Part shown: piece after piece, positions 1 through 10,622 of the stretch
How positions within the stretch are numbered: the stretch's first letter is position 1
How the letters are laid out: every line of letters starts with the position of its first letter
DNA from: Algoriphagus ratkowskyi
GTDB lineage: Bacteria > Bacteroidota > Bacteroidia > Cytophagales > Cyclobacteriaceae
Assembly: GCF_002150505.1 (NCBI RefSeq)
Contig: NZ_MSSV01000014.1
Span: forward strand, 1 to 64,000
Direction of reading: 5' to 3'
DNA length: 64,000 nucleotides
The notes under the pieces: generated by a model
What the model was told of the DNA's origin: nothing
The model's database searches: none
The model's input: only the letters and a program-made list of their open reading frames with translations
Made by a program: the position numbers and the translations under genes

Positions 1-3000
1 ACATTCCTTTATCTGGAGGTTGCAATACGCCGGCAGTCAATGCTACAGGAACTATCACAGTCACCCAGAACAATACAGTGGCAACAGCTTCCAGTACTCC
101 TACGCTTTGTATCAACACTGCCTTAACTAATATAACTCATGCCACCACCGGAGCAACCGGTATAGGAGCAGCAACTGGTTTACCAACAGGTGTCACCGCA
201 TCTTGGGCTTCGAATACCATAACAATTTCCGGAACTCCAACAACATCCGGAACTTTCAATTATTCCATTCCTTTGACTGGTGGATGTAACACACCTGCTG
301 TAAATGCAACTGGAACTATCATCGTTACGCCCAATAATACTGTAGGCACTGCTTCCAGCACTCCTACTCTTTGTATCAACACTGCCTTAACTAATATCAC
401 CCATGCAACTACAGGAGCAACTGGAATCGGAGTTATAACAGGATTACCAACAGGTGTTACCGCTGCTTGGTCTGGTAATTTAATCACTATCTCCGGTACG
501 CCTACCACTTCTGGGACTTTCAATTATTCCATTCGTCTCACAGGTGGATGCAACACGCCTATTGTTAGTGCTACCGGAACTATCACAGTCACTCCAAATA
601 ATACAGTTACATCAGCCTCTCCAAATCAAACACGTTGCATTAACTCAGCCTTAGCCAACATTACCCATTCCACCACTGGAGCAACAGGAATCGGTGTGGC
701 AACAGGTTTACCAGCAGGTGTCTCTGCTGCCTGGTCTGGTAATGTAATCACCATCTCCGGTACGCCCACCGCTTCTGGAACTTTCAATTATTCCATTCCT
801 TTAATAGGCGGTTGCAATACACCAGCTGTTAATGCTACCGGAACTATTACAGTAACAGCAGCAAATACCGTTTCAGTAGCATCTTCCTCTCCTATTCTCT
901 GTATTTATACACCTGTGACGCCCATCACTCACACCACAACCGGAGCAACCGGAATAGGAGCGGCTATTGGATTACCAGGTGGAGTGACCGCATCAAGGTC
1001 TGGAAATACAATTACAATTTCCGGTACACCATTCGTTTCTGGAACTTTTAACTATTCAATACCACTAACAGGTGGATGTGGATCTGTTGCTGCTACAGGA
1101 ACTCTAATTGTCACACCAAATAATACAGTAGGTGGCGCTTCTTCAACTCCAACACTTTGTATCTCTACTCCACTAACTAATATCACACATACCACCTCGG
1201 GAGCAACTGGAATTGGTTCGGTCACAAATTTGCCAGCCGGTGTCTCTGCTGCTTGGTCTGGTGATATCATTACCATATCCGGTACTCCTACAGTATCTGG
1301 AACTTTCAATTATTCCATTCCTCTCACTGGTGGTTGTAACATACCCGCTGTGAATGCTACCGGTACAATCACGGTCACACCTAATAATACTGTTACCTCT
1401 AGCGCACCAAATCAAACTGTTTGTATCAACAATGCTTTAAACAATATCATCCATGCCACCACGGGAGCAACCGGTATAGGAGCAGCAACAGGTTTCCCTC
1501 TCGGTGTGACTGCTGCTTGGTCTGGTAATACAATCACCATTTCCGGTACACCAACACAATCTGGTACATTCAATTATTCCATTCCTCTATCGGGCGGCTG
1601 TAACACTCCGGCTGTCAATGCTACAGGTACAATCACAATTACTCCGAACAATACAGTAGGAACAGCCTCAACTGCACCAACACTTTGTATCAATACTCCT
1701 TTAACCAACATCACACATGCTACTACTGGTGCAACGGGAATCGGTGCGGCAACAGGCTTACCTGCAGGTGTTTCTGCTGCCTGGTCGGGTAATGTAATCA
1801 CCATCTCCGGTACGCCTACCGCTTCTGGGACTTTCAATTATTCCATTCCTTTAACCGGAAGTTGCAATACACCGGCGGTCAATGCTATTGGAACTATTAC
1901 AGTTAATCCAGCTACCACAATTGTAAGTGAAAGTCTAGCTGCACAATCCATTTGTATCGGTCAAAACTTTACAGGCATTTCTATAAGCGCTACGGGTACA
2001 GGAACTTTAACTTACCAATGGTATGGCAATACGGTCAATAACAACACGAGTGGAACTGCGATTACCGGAGCAATTTCACCTTCTTACACCCCACCTTCTT
2101 CACTTCTTGGCACCAACTATTATTATGTGACTGTCACAAGTAGTTGTGGGCCAATTAAAACTTCAAGCGTTTCGGGAGCATTTATTGTTGATCCAATTAC
2201 TTCCATTACTACCCAACCAGATGACACTGGGGAGTTCGATTGTTTTGGAGACGGTTTTGATCCTATTTCAGTGGTTGCAAAAGGCGGTGACCTAACTTAC
2301 CAATGGTATAAAAATACTGCTGCCTTAAATACAGGTGGAATTGCAATGACGGGACCCCAAATGGCCACGTTCACTCCTCCTTCCACTATTCTTGGAAATT
2401 CTTATTATTATGTGATTGTAACCGGAAATTGTGGAACTGAAATCTCAAATGTGTCTGGATTATATACAGTCAATGAGCCTGAGACTACCATAATCCAACA
2501 TCCCTCAACTGATTCAGAAACATCTTGTCAGGGGGGAATTCCTTTCTCTGAATTAATTGTAGAAGCGCAAGGTGAACCATCAGTCACTTATCAATGGTAC
2601 AGTAATTCATCACCCTCAAATACTGGAGGAACTTTAATCTCCGGAGCTACTTTACCAAATTTTACACCACCAACTACTTCCGTTGGAACCTTTTATTATT
2701 ATGCCACCGGATCCAGTGCATGTGGTACAGTGCCTACAGATGTGTCAGGCGCCTTTACAGTTACCCCTTTAACAAACATAGATTCAGAAAGTCTTGCTGC
2801 CCAAACCATTTGCTTCACCGATAATTTCACTCCTATTTCTGTTACTGCATCTGGTTCTGGAACTCTATCTTATCAATGGTATAAAAACACGGTAAATAAT
2901 AATACGACAGGAACATTAATTTCCGGAGCAAATTTACCAAGCTATATCCCTCCATCTTCGTCCACAGGTACTAACTTCTATTATATTATAGTTTCTAGTG

Positions 3001-5939
3001 AATGTGGTCCAGCACAAATCTCAAATCCATCTGGCGCATTTACAGTGACTCCTACTAACACAGCAGGTGCTGCCTCAAGTACTCCAACACTTTGTATCAA
3101 CACTGTCTTAAACAATATCACCCATACAACGACTGGAGCAACCGGAATTGGAGCAGTAACAGGATTACCGGCTGGTATCACCGCTGCATGGGTTGGGAAT
3201 TCTATTACTATTTCTGGTACTCCTATCGAATCCGGAACTTTCAATTACACTCTCCCACTAACTGGCGGATGTGGTGCAGTAGCTGCAACAGGAACTATTA
3301 TAGTCGAGCCAATAGCGACAGTTTCTCTGCCTTCTGTTACATTCCCGAGTGTCTGTATAACTTCTCCGACATTATCCCCTTTCACTCAAACTACTACGGG
3401 CGTTACAGCAATAGGTGTACCTACTGGATTACCTCCGGGAATTTCGGCATCTTTTAATTCCACAACTGGATTAATTACTTTCTCCGGGACAGCCACCACA
3501 ATAGGCTTGTATAGCTATAGCATCCCACTTGTAGGTAATTGTGTATATGGTCTAAATGCAACCGGGACAATTGATGTAACTCCGGTATATAATATTACCT
3601 CTGTTTCTTCAGTTTCTGCCAGTAGCATTGGTGGCGCTGCAACCGTAACGTTTTATGGAAACCCTGCAACAATTCTAGATGGGACCTACAAAATAACCTA
3701 TCAAATTAAACAAGCATCCGGTGCCTTTACCACAGTGGGACCAGTGGATGCAACAGTGGTAAATGGCAAAGGAACTTTCACAACTATCCCAATTAATAGC
3801 AATGTGGATACCTACACGGTCCAAATTTTAACCATCAAAAAATCAACTGATTTTTGTACAGTAACTTTAACTACTCCACCGACTACCTATTTTGGTGTCT
3901 GTTCAGCTGTATTTGGCAGTAATAGCACTTTTTATGTTCCTGCAGGCGTTTTCAGTGTTACGATAGAAGTATATGGAGGCGGTGGAGGTGGTAATGGAGG
4001 TGGTGGTGGAGGCGGTGGATATAGCATTCTAAAAAATATCCCTGTAACTCCAGGAGAATCACTTGCTGCATTTGTAGGCAATGGTGGAGGTCAAGGTCAA
4101 AATGGAGGCGTAAGTTATGTCACTCGTGATTCAAATATTGCTAATCAACTAGGTAATAGCTTGGTTTTGGCAAATGGAGGAAATGGATCTACTGCAGGAA
4201 ATGCGGCAGGAGGTACATTTGACCCTCGATACACAGGTTCCAATGGTAATCCTTCAAGTGGAACCAATGGAGGTAAAGGAGCTGGTCCCTCAGGTGGAAA
4301 TGGAGGAACAAGTGGAAATAATGGAACTTCACCTGGAGGTGGAGGCGGTAATTGGAGCTCAGGTAAAGGAATTGGAGGAAATGGTCTAATAGTAATTTCT
4401 TACTCTTGCCCGGATTCAGATATTAGCGATTGTATTAAGGTTATTGATGATGGATCCAAATCAGGATCTGGCATAATTGAATTCTCTTGTGATTATAGCT
4501 GGACAGCACCTGAAGGGCTACAATCATTCACCGTTATTGTTGGTAGCGGTGGTGGTGGTGGAGGCAGTGGATTTGGTTCTGGTGGCGGTGGATCAGGTGC
4601 ATTAATTTTACAAAAGTTTAGTACTTCTAACCCATATGGTTTACCTGCCAATGCAACTTTCCCAATTACGGTAGGTCAAGGTGGGAATGGTGCAGTAGGT
4701 GGAACTAACCCTGGCTTTACAGGAAATCCCTCTACTTTTTCTGGAACTATAGATGGAAGTTCCATTAATATATCCGTACACGGTGGCGGTGGCGGCGGGT
4801 CTCAAAGCTCCATTGGAGGAGCAAATGGCGCTTCTGGTGGAGGTGGTGGTGCAAGACCAAATCCTGGTGCTCAAGCTGGGGTAGGTGGAAGCTCTATTCC
4901 TATTGTGTATTCCGGCACTGATGTAATATTATACCAAGGTAATAAAGCAGGAGATGGAGCTCATAGCAATTCTCAAAATTCCATTGCGGGTGGTGGTGGT
5001 GGTGGTCTGGTTGCATTTGTACCCTCAGATCGTCCAAATGGCAAGGCTTCAGGGAATGGTCAGGGTGAGGGAGGAGATGGAGGTAAAGGTGTCTCACTTA
5101 CGATGGGAGATTCTCTTCGCCAATTTGGTGCGGGTGGAGGTGGAATTGGTGAATATTTCAATGGAACAGAAAAAGTCGGGATAGGTGGATCAGCCAATGG
5201 AGTTAAACTTGGTGGGGATGGAAATTTAGCGAATCCATCTGCTATCGGTGGAGCAGGAAAAAATAAAACCGGTTCTGGTGGTGGAGCAGGATACGGCGGC
5301 GGAGGCAGAGGGGGCAATGGTGTCGTTTATATTTATTTTGATATTTTACGCATCCTTTCAGTAGAGTACCTTTATTTCAATGCCACCTATAACCGGGAAG
5401 AAAGATCAGGATTATTAGAATGGGCTACCTCTAAAGAGTGGGAAAACTCAGGGTTTGAAATAGAGAGATCGGTAAATAACACTAACGATTGGGAAAAAAT
5501 CGGCGAAAATGCAGGAAGTGGATATACTGATGCTGCTACAGCATATTCATTTACTGACAAAGAACTACCAGCATCCGGTGGAAATGTTTTCTATAGATTG
5601 AAGCAAGTGGACTTTGATGGGTCATTCGGCTACAGCGTGGTCAAGTCCATACAGGTAGCAGCTCTGAAAGGGAAAAGCAATTGGGTAGCCTACCCTAACC
5701 CAAGCTCTTCAGGTGACTATGTTGTAATTGACTTACTTGACCTGTCTGCCTATAATGACGAACCTATAGTTATGCTGATCTCTGATGTAAAAGGTGTTTC
5801 AAGAACCTACACTTTAAAGCAGCCAAATGAGGTATCTGAAGTAGTCAATGACTATTTAGATCAAGCACATGTGGGCCTATATATAGTACAGTTGATATGG
5901 GGAGAGCAAAATCAGCAACTTAAGTTAATGAGGAAATAG
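1..5939 (+). CDS. Giant repetitive T9SS-secreted surface protein (5' end outside window)
   Basis: The reading frame is open from base 3 with no start in view, so the N-terminus lies upstream; the GTG at 78 falls inside a repeat and is not a real start. Over 1970 residues are visible. In order: about seven 86-88-residue Thr/Gly-rich repeats with two conserved Cys each (LCIN and GGC), four Ig-like repeats of about 95 residues (core YQWY...YYYV), one more Thr-rich repeat and a divergent one, two glycine-rich blocks (bases about 3970-4400 and 4540-5330), a linker domain (LEWATSKEWENSGFEIERS) typical of T9SS cargo, and a C-terminal sorting domain starting at AYPNPSS. By family knowledge such proteins are exported by T9SS and attached to the outer surface; an adhesin or matrix role is inferred. 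A terminator follows directly. Confidence 0.88.
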   Translation, partial: IPLSGGCNTPAVNATGTITVTQNNTVATASSTPTLCINTALTNITHATTGATGIGAATGLPTGVTASWASNTITISGTPTTSGTFNYSIPLTGGCNTPAVNATGTIIVTPNNTVGTASSTPTLCINTALTNITHATTGATGIGVITGLPTGVTAAWSGNLITISGTPTTSGTFNYSIRLTGGCNTPIVSATGTITVTPNNTVTSASPNQTRCINSALANITHSTTGATGIGVATGLPAGVSAAWSGNVITISGTPTASGTFNYSIPLIGGCNTPAVNATGTITVTAANTVSVASSSPILCIYTPVTPITHTTTGATGIGAAIGLPGGVTASRSGNTITISGTPFVSGTFNYSIPLTGGCGSVAATGTLIVTPNNTVGGASSTPTLCISTPLTNITHTTSGATGIGSVTNLPAGVSAAWSGDIITISGTPTVSGTFNYSIPLTGGCNIPAVNATGTITVTPNNTVTSSAPNQTVCINNALNNIIHATTGATGIGAATGFPLGVTAAWSGNTITISGTPTQSGTFNYSIPLSGGCNTPAVNATGTITITPNNTVGTASTAPTLCINTPLTNITHATTGATGIGAATGLPAGVSAAWSGNVITISGTPTASGTFNYSIPLTGSCNTPAVNAIGTITVNPATTIVSESLAAQSICIGQNFTGISISATGTGTLTYQWYGNTVNNNTSGTAITGAISPSYTPPSSLLGTNYYYVTVTSSCGPIKTSSVSGAFIVDPITSITTQPDDTGEFDCFGDGFDPISVVAKGGDLTYQWYKNTAALNTGGIAMTGPQMATFTPPSTILGNSYYYVIVTGNCGTEISNVSGLYTVNEPETTIIQHPSTDSETSCQGGIPFSELIVEAQGEPSVTYQWYSNSSPSNTGGTLISGATLPNFTPPTTSVGTFYYYATGSSACGTVPTDVSGAFTVTPLTNIDSESLAAQTICFTDNFTPISVTASGSGTLSYQWYKNTVNNNTTGTLISGANLPSYIPPSSSTGTNFYYIIVSSECGPAQISNPSGAFTVTPTNTAGAASSTPTLCINTVLNNITHTTTGATGIGAVTGLPAGITAAWVGNSITISGTPIESGTFNYTLPLTGGCGAVAATGTIIVEPIATVSLPSVTFPSVCITSPTLSPFTQTTTGVTAIGVPTGLPPGISASFNSTTGLITFSGTATTIGLYSYSIPLVGNCVYGLNATGTIDVTPVYNITSVSSVSASSIGGAATVTFYGNPATILDGTYKITYQIKQASGAFTTVGPVDATVVNGKGTFTTIPINSNVDTYTVQILTIKKSTDFCTVTLTTPPTTYFGVCSAVFGSNSTFYVPAGVFSVTIEVYGGGGGGNGGGGGGGGYSILKNIPVTPGESLAAFVGNGGGQGQNGGVSYVTRDSNIANQLGNSLVLANGGNGSTAGNAAGGTFDPRYTGSNGNPSSGTNGGKGAGPSGGNGGTSGNNGTSPGGGGGNWSSGKGIGGNGLIVISYSCPDSDISDCIKVIDDGSKSGSGIIEFSCDYSWTAPEGLQSFTVIVGSGGGGGGSGFGSGGGGSGALILQKFSTSNPYGLPANATFPITVGQGGNGAVGGTNPGFTGNPSTFSGTIDGSSINISVHGGGGGGSQSSIGGANGASGGGGGARPNPGAQAGVGGSSIPIVYSGTDVILYQGNKAGDGAHSNSQNSIAGGGGGGLVAFVPSDRPNGKASGNGQGEGGDGGKGVSLTMGDSLRQFGAGGGGIGEYFNGTEKVGIGGSANGVKLGGDGNLANPSAIGGAGKNKTGSGGGAGYGGGGRGGNGVVYIYFDILRILSVEYLYFNATYNREERSGLLEWATSKEWENSGFEIERSVNNTNDWEKIGENAGSGYTDAATAYSFTDKELPASGGNVFYRLKQVDFDGSFGYSVVKSIQVAALKGKSNWVAYPNPSSSGDYVVIDLLDLSAYNDEPIVMLISDVKGVSRTYTLKQPNEVSEVVNDYLDQAHVGLYIVQLIWGEQNQQLKLMRK
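78..1907 (+). repeat. Tandem 264-bp coding repeats in the surface protein
   Basis: Unit starts at 78, 342, 606, 870, 1128, 1392 and 1656 give a 264-bp period (258 bp for the unit at 870). Part of another unit fills bases 3-77 and a separated copy lies at about 3060-3311. Some stretches are nearly identical at DNA level, for example around 730-785 and 1780-1835, which suggests recent recombination between units. Confidence 0.9.
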
Positions 5940-5955
5940 ACAAATTTTTTATATC

Positions 5956-5991
5956 AAAAGCCCTTTTAGAGTTGATTCTAAAAGGGCTTTT
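5956..5991. terminator. Bidirectional terminator between convergent genes
   Basis: A perfect 15-bp inverted repeat (AAAAGCCCTTTTAGA and its complement) with a 6-nt loop is flanked by A and T runs on both sides. It lies between the surface-protein gene and the convergent AsmA-like gene, so it can serve both. Confidence 0.85.
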
Positions 5992-6186
5992 TGTATTACT
6001 AATAAATACTGCCTGGCATCAAAGTCCTAAGAAATTTTGGCTGCCATTGTATAGAAATTGCTTCTTGATCAGAGGTTATAGAATTTGGGGAAGTTTGAAA
6101 ATGTATCCTAAGTAGACAATACTGGAGAAACGAACGAAGACGACAAACATGCCTTATTACCCAATTCTCTAATCACTATATATACC

Positions 6187-9100
6187 TTACTCCTCCTCAT
6201 CTTTTCTTTTTGGAGCTTTGGCTTGCCCCAATCCCACAGCACCTTTCAGCCCGCTAAAAGTTGCCCTCCACCAGCCTCCAAAAATAAACTTGGTCTTATC
6301 ACGCTCAAAATACACCCTTGATGTCACTCTATTGTTAAACAGCTTTCTAGGATTACTTTTCTTTGTGATGGTATTAGCCAAAAAAGTCATCAAACCCAAC
6401 TTTCCTCGCCCTCTCTCCAGTGTTAAGGAATCAAGAAATTCTATATGCAGATTTTCATACCTAAAGTTCATTTTCCCTTTAGCCACAGCATCATCAATCT
6501 TGAAATTCCATTTTCCATCCGTCACTTTTCCATCAACAATTCCAATAAACGTTCCTCTTGAGATCATATTATTCAATTTAGTCAAATCAAATTCACCTAA
6601 TTCAACCTCCACTTCCATAGGATAAGGAGCCCCAAAACTCATATCCGCCTTAATAGTAACATCACCATCTCCCATCAACTGGGCCGTAGCAAATAATACG
6701 CTGGACTTCAATGGGAATTCCTCCGAACTTTTTCGTAACACAAAAGGCGCTATAGAAGCATCAACATCTTCAAAATGAATAGAGCCGGGAAGCATGGCTT
6801 TGGGAGCAAACTCCTCATATCTAACCAGCCCATTACGTACAATAACAGAATCCACGTCCAAATCAAAGGGAGCATTTTCCATCAAATACTGTGGCATTTG
6901 CTTGACAATACCTTCTTTGAAAGGGATCCTCTTATCTCTGAATACATCCAGCTCCAAACCATCCACTCTTAGTGCGTGAGCCTTTAAGATGTTAGTGCGA
7001 AAATATTCTTCAAAATCAATGTCCTCAAGATGAATTTTTGACACAAAAGCATCCATTGTATTATCCTGAAAACCCTTTTTCCGCAAAAACTCATAGCGAC
7101 CCATTGTTGGATTGAAAAACACACTGTCGAGAATGATCGAATTATTCAAATACTTAATCTTTCCTATTTTAAGTTTATTGAGACTATCCTTTGTATAGAC
7201 TTGATAATTAGTAAGTGAAAGACTCAAGTCTTTTTCTAATAGCAATTGAGGACTTACATCACTGCCTTTCCTCATCAAATCAAGATTCAGATCTTGCAAT
7301 CCAAGGTTTACATTGTTAAATGCCATTCTTGGAATCTGACCCGTCTCCTTGTTATTAAGCACAATTTTTCCATTTTTGATCAGCACATCCTGAAGAAGAA
7401 TAGCTTCTATTAAGCCACCATTTACAGCACTTACAGAATCAGGCTTAAGTTTAGGCTTTCTAACTTTATTCGCCGTATCGAGATACACCATAATCTTTGG
7501 ATTCAGTAGCCTTAGCTGAGTAAGGTCAAACACCCCAGTAGATTGTATCTCACTTATAGAATTATTTTTCACTCCAAGTTCATCTATTTTAGCAGACAAA
7601 ATAGGAGAGCCAGGGTTTCCTGTGATAGTACTTGGGACAATTTCAAAATTAGAAAAAATAGTTTCCGAAGATGAATTATCCACATACAGATTAGAAAATT
7701 TGATCGTATGGATACTGTCGGGTAAGGTATAAGAAAAATCATTTAGCGTCAGGTTGATCGCATCAAATAACCCTGCTATGTCTTTCTGTGCATTTGCCGT
7801 GGAATCCAGATTCAGTCCTTTTATCTCAAGGTCAAAATCTGTCTGAATAGACTCAAAATCATCCTCTCCTACTCTATAATTAATACTCAATTTTGAATTT
7901 GTTGCTTCTATATCCCCAATAGTAACTTTCTCAATGGATTTTGGCAAAGTCGTACCCACACCCTGACTAAATTTTTCTTTGGAGTCTTCCTTTTGAAAAT
8001 CCCTTTTAACTTCAAGAGTTATCCCACTTCCATCCACCGCGAGTTTATCCAGATTCAGTATATTCTCGAATAAGAAAGATTCAATATCCACACCCTCCAG
8101 AGACACACTAGGTAGATTCAAGGATAAAGCAATTTTGCTCTTAATAGACTTACTTGGACTCAGCGTAAGGTTATCGATTTCTATTGTCTTAGAACGGGAA
8201 TTAAATCGGAGGCCGTCCGTGTCTACATCGTAATTTCCACCTGCCACACTGAAGTCATATTTCCTCAAAATCAGATCGATCTCATCTGAGAAAAACGTTC
8301 TTTCGGGACTTTTAAGCTGTCCTTTTTCAAGATAAAAGCCTTTCAAACTAAGAGAAAGGCTATCCTCACTTAAAGAGAGATTTTTCTTACCTGCAAAATT
8401 CTCATACTGAACTTGCCCATTACTAAAACTTATAGAATCTATCTGAATGGATGAAAAATAGGATGTCAACAAGTCTTCGATCTCATCTGTAGATTCTACT
8501 TGTACTGTAGAATTTCCGCTACTCTTTTTCCTAAACCTGGTCAAGTTAGCAATCGGTGATGGCACTAGAATCTGCCGAATAATGAGCTTTTCATCCAAAT
8601 AAGCCGACATCAAATCAATCCCCTCTACTCTAAACTCAGGAATGCTGATATCAAGAATGACAGACCTGCCATAGGTATCCAGAATTGCCTGAGTAGAGTC
8701 TGGGTTTTCTGGCCGAAGCGTAAAGTTATTTATCACCACTAAGGATTGTTTCGAATCTATCAGGACCCTATCTGCCAAAAACTCATGCAAATTATCACGC
8801 AATTTCAAGCGGTATTTGTCCAAACTAAGTACCATACCTTCCGCCAAGAACTGGTTTTTTACATCTTTGGTCGAGTTTGGCTGCAAAAATACTTCTTCAA
8901 GCAACAGACTAAATTTCTCAAACCCAATATCATCACTCCTCAGTCCCTTCTCATTTTTGAACTGAACTTCACCATCGCGAAGGTCCATTCTACCAATCGA
9001 CAACTCGTTCATATAGCCCTCCAATAGCTCTTTTACTGGTATACTAGCTTTACTTTTATCGCTTTGACTGATCTCAGTGATCTCGACTTTAGGCGATTGT

Positions 9101-10542
9101 ACAAGCATCTCATCAATTTTGAAAACTCCTTCATTATACAAACGCTTCAAGTTTGCTTTGGAAAGTGTCAGTTTCGGTAAGGAAATTCGCATAATTTGAT
9201 TAGCCAAACCTTTTGCCAAAGCATCTTCCTTAGGCTCTACATGAACGTTCTCTATGATAATTTCATCTTTAAAAGAAGAAACACTCATCCGGTCCCCGTA
9301 GATGACATGGACATTGTCTGACAAGTACAAATCCGCATTCTCGATATCCATGGCAGCTTCTTCTCCATAGAAAAATTGGTTAGTTTTCCTTGACTCATCA
9401 TCGCCCAAATAAAAATTGATCATCTTAAAATCAAGTTTCTTGATATCAATCCGGTTTTTCAGCGTGTCAGCGATGCTGTATGTTGTGAATTTCCCATTAT
9501 TCACTGAGAGCTCTTGGACTTCAAAAGACTTCAAAACCCCTTTTATCAATTCATTCAGATTTCCTGTAGCTGTGCTATCTTTTTCACTGTAACTATTATC
9601 CTCAACTTTAATCTGTGGATTGTTAAGGATAATTTCGTCAATCAGGACATTAGAAGTCATGAAGGCTTTGTTAAGATCCACATTCCCTACACGGAGCGCA
9701 CTTAATCTAACCTCGTAATACGCTTTACTGTCAACTGATTTATCAGAATTAAGCCGGAAATCAGTAATATTAATCACGTTGTCCAGCGAGCTTACATAGA
9801 CTTTTTCCGCTTGAATGGAATGCACCCCATCAGGCAAAGGGAAGTTCACATTTTCCAGATCGAACTCAAACCCTCTAGCGTTGAAGGGTGTCGCCCACAC
9901 GTCTCTGGTGGTCCAATTGATATCTTCGACAAGCAATCGCGTATTTTCAGCCTTTAGTGAGTTCTGACTTAGAAAATTCAAAAAGAACAGATCTGCATGG
10001 TTTATCTCCAATTCACGGATATACACACCCGTGAAATTAATTTTATCAATAATCTTTTTCAGCTCGTCCTCAAGAGATTTTACTGGAGAGCCTGTCGATT
10101 CTCTGGTTGAATCAACTTCCAAAAGTTCCTTTGAAGGCAAATCCATACTAATATTTGGATTGTCAAACTCTAATCTACCCACATACAAGATTTCTTCTGA
10201 GAAGTCATACCAGAGATTTTTTAGCGCCAATTGATCTAGAGACAAATCAAATATTGCCTGCGTTTGGTCTGGCCTTCGCTCTCCTATAGGCTTCATCACT
10301 ATCCCGTCCATGAAAAGTCCACGACGAAACAGTGAAAATCTAACTCTATTGAAATCAACTAAATAAACATCCTTGGCGGCCTCATTGATTTTACGCCTTG
10401 CCCAGTTGGAGAGCAGAAGATTGGAGCCAAAATAGACTACAAACTCTAAAAAAAGTAGAGCTAAGAAAGTAAACATTACCCATCTAAGAACCTTCTTTCT
10501 AAAAGGGTGTCTGGAATGCTTCGTAATATGCTCTTCTGTCAT
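6187..10542 (-). CDS. AsmA/DUF748-like giant membrane-anchored periplasmic protein
   Basis: A 1451-residue protein with a basic N-terminus followed by one membrane helix (about residues 19-41, WVMFTFLALLFLEFVVYFG). The rest is a long periplasmic region of repeating beta-strand modules of the type 'IDNLTLSP...', 'VDGSGITLEV', 'LRVDGLELDV'. This is the pattern of the AsmA/TamB/YhdP superfamily, whose members form grooved beta rods that bridge inner and outer membrane and are linked to phospholipid transport. The last about 150 residues (DLTKLNNMISRGTFIGIVDG onward) resemble the AsmA C-terminal region. The family is inferred from architecture rather than a diagnostic motif. The gene stands alone, with a terminator on each side. 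ATG at 10542 places the helix correctly. Confidence 0.7.
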   Translation of the reverse strand: MTEEHITKHSRHPFRKKVLRWVMFTFLALLFLEFVVYFGSNLLLSNWARRKINEAAKDVYLVDFNRVRFSLFRRGLFMDGIVMKPIGERRPDQTQAIFDLSLDQLALKNLWYDFSEEILYVGRLEFDNPNISMDLPSKELLEVDSTRESTGSPVKSLEDELKKIIDKINFTGVYIRELEINHADLFFLNFLSQNSLKAENTRLLVEDINWTTRDVWATPFNARGFEFDLENVNFPLPDGVHSIQAEKVYVSSLDNVINITDFRLNSDKSVDSKAYYEVRLSALRVGNVDLNKAFMTSNVLIDEIILNNPQIKVEDNSYSEKDSTATGNLNELIKGVLKSFEVQELSVNNGKFTTYSIADTLKNRIDIKKLDFKMINFYLGDDESRKTNQFFYGEEAAMDIENADLYLSDNVHVIYGDRMSVSSFKDEIIIENVHVEPKEDALAKGLANQIMRISLPKLTLSKANLKRLYNEGVFKIDEMLVQSPKVEITEISQSDKSKASIPVKELLEGYMNELSIGRMDLRDGEVQFKNEKGLRSDDIGFEKFSLLLEEVFLQPNSTKDVKNQFLAEGMVLSLDKYRLKLRDNLHEFLADRVLIDSKQSLVVINNFTLRPENPDSTQAILDTYGRSVILDISIPEFRVEGIDLMSAYLDEKLIIRQILVPSPIANLTRFRKKSSGNSTVQVESTDEIEDLLTSYFSSIQIDSISFSNGQVQYENFAGKKNLSLSEDSLSLSLKGFYLEKGQLKSPERTFFSDEIDLILRKYDFSVAGGNYDVDTDGLRFNSRSKTIEIDNLTLSPSKSIKSKIALSLNLPSVSLEGVDIESFLFENILNLDKLAVDGSGITLEVKRDFQKEDSKEKFSQGVGTTLPKSIEKVTIGDIEATNSKLSINYRVGEDDFESIQTDFDLEIKGLNLDSTANAQKDIAGLFDAINLTLNDFSYTLPDSIHTIKFSNLYVDNSSSETIFSNFEIVPSTITGNPGSPILSAKIDELGVKNNSISEIQSTGVFDLTQLRLLNPKIMVYLDTANKVRKPKLKPDSVSAVNGGLIEAILLQDVLIKNGKIVLNNKETGQIPRMAFNNVNLGLQDLNLDLMRKGSDVSPQLLLEKDLSLSLTNYQVYTKDSLNKLKIGKIKYLNNSIILDSVFFNPTMGRYEFLRKKGFQDNTMDAFVSKIHLEDIDFEEYFRTNILKAHALRVDGLELDVFRDKRIPFKEGIVKQMPQYLMENAPFDLDVDSVIVRNGLVRYEEFAPKAMLPGSIHFEDVDASIAPFVLRKSSEEFPLKSSVLFATAQLMGDGDVTIKADMSFGAPYPMEVEVELGEFDLTKLNNMISRGTFIGIVDGKVTDGKWNFKIDDAVAKGKMNFRYENLHIEFLDSLTLERGRGKLGLMTFLANTITKKSNPRKLFNNRVTSRVYFERDKTKFIFGGWWRATFSGLKGAVGLGQAKAPKRKDEEE

Positions 10543-10589
10543 TCAGGTGATTTTTGTCTAAAATAGACATTTAAGAACAAATCTAAACG

Positions 10590-10621
10590 AAAAAAGCAGC
10601 ACTTAGGTGCTGCTTTTTTTT
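10590..10621 (-). terminator. Terminator directly after tRNA-like gene 1
   Basis: GCAGCAC-TTAG-GTGCTGC with a run of six A on one side and eight T on the other can act on both strands. On the minus strand it begins within a few bases of the discriminator position of the tRNA-like gene, so it would end that transcript and separate it from the AsmA-like gene. Confidence 0.85.
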
Positions 10622-10622
10622 G

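Noticed and set aside
260..1837. Series of similar about 85-codon frames on the minus strand inside the surface-protein gene
   Set aside because: They recur with the 264-bp repeat and mirror the Thr/Gly-rich coding strand, so they are antisense shadows.
78..1907. Regular 264-bp repeats considered as a CRISPR-like or satellite array
   Set aside because: The repeats keep an open reading frame and vary mainly in line with protein sequence; the period and lack of spacers do not fit CRISPR.
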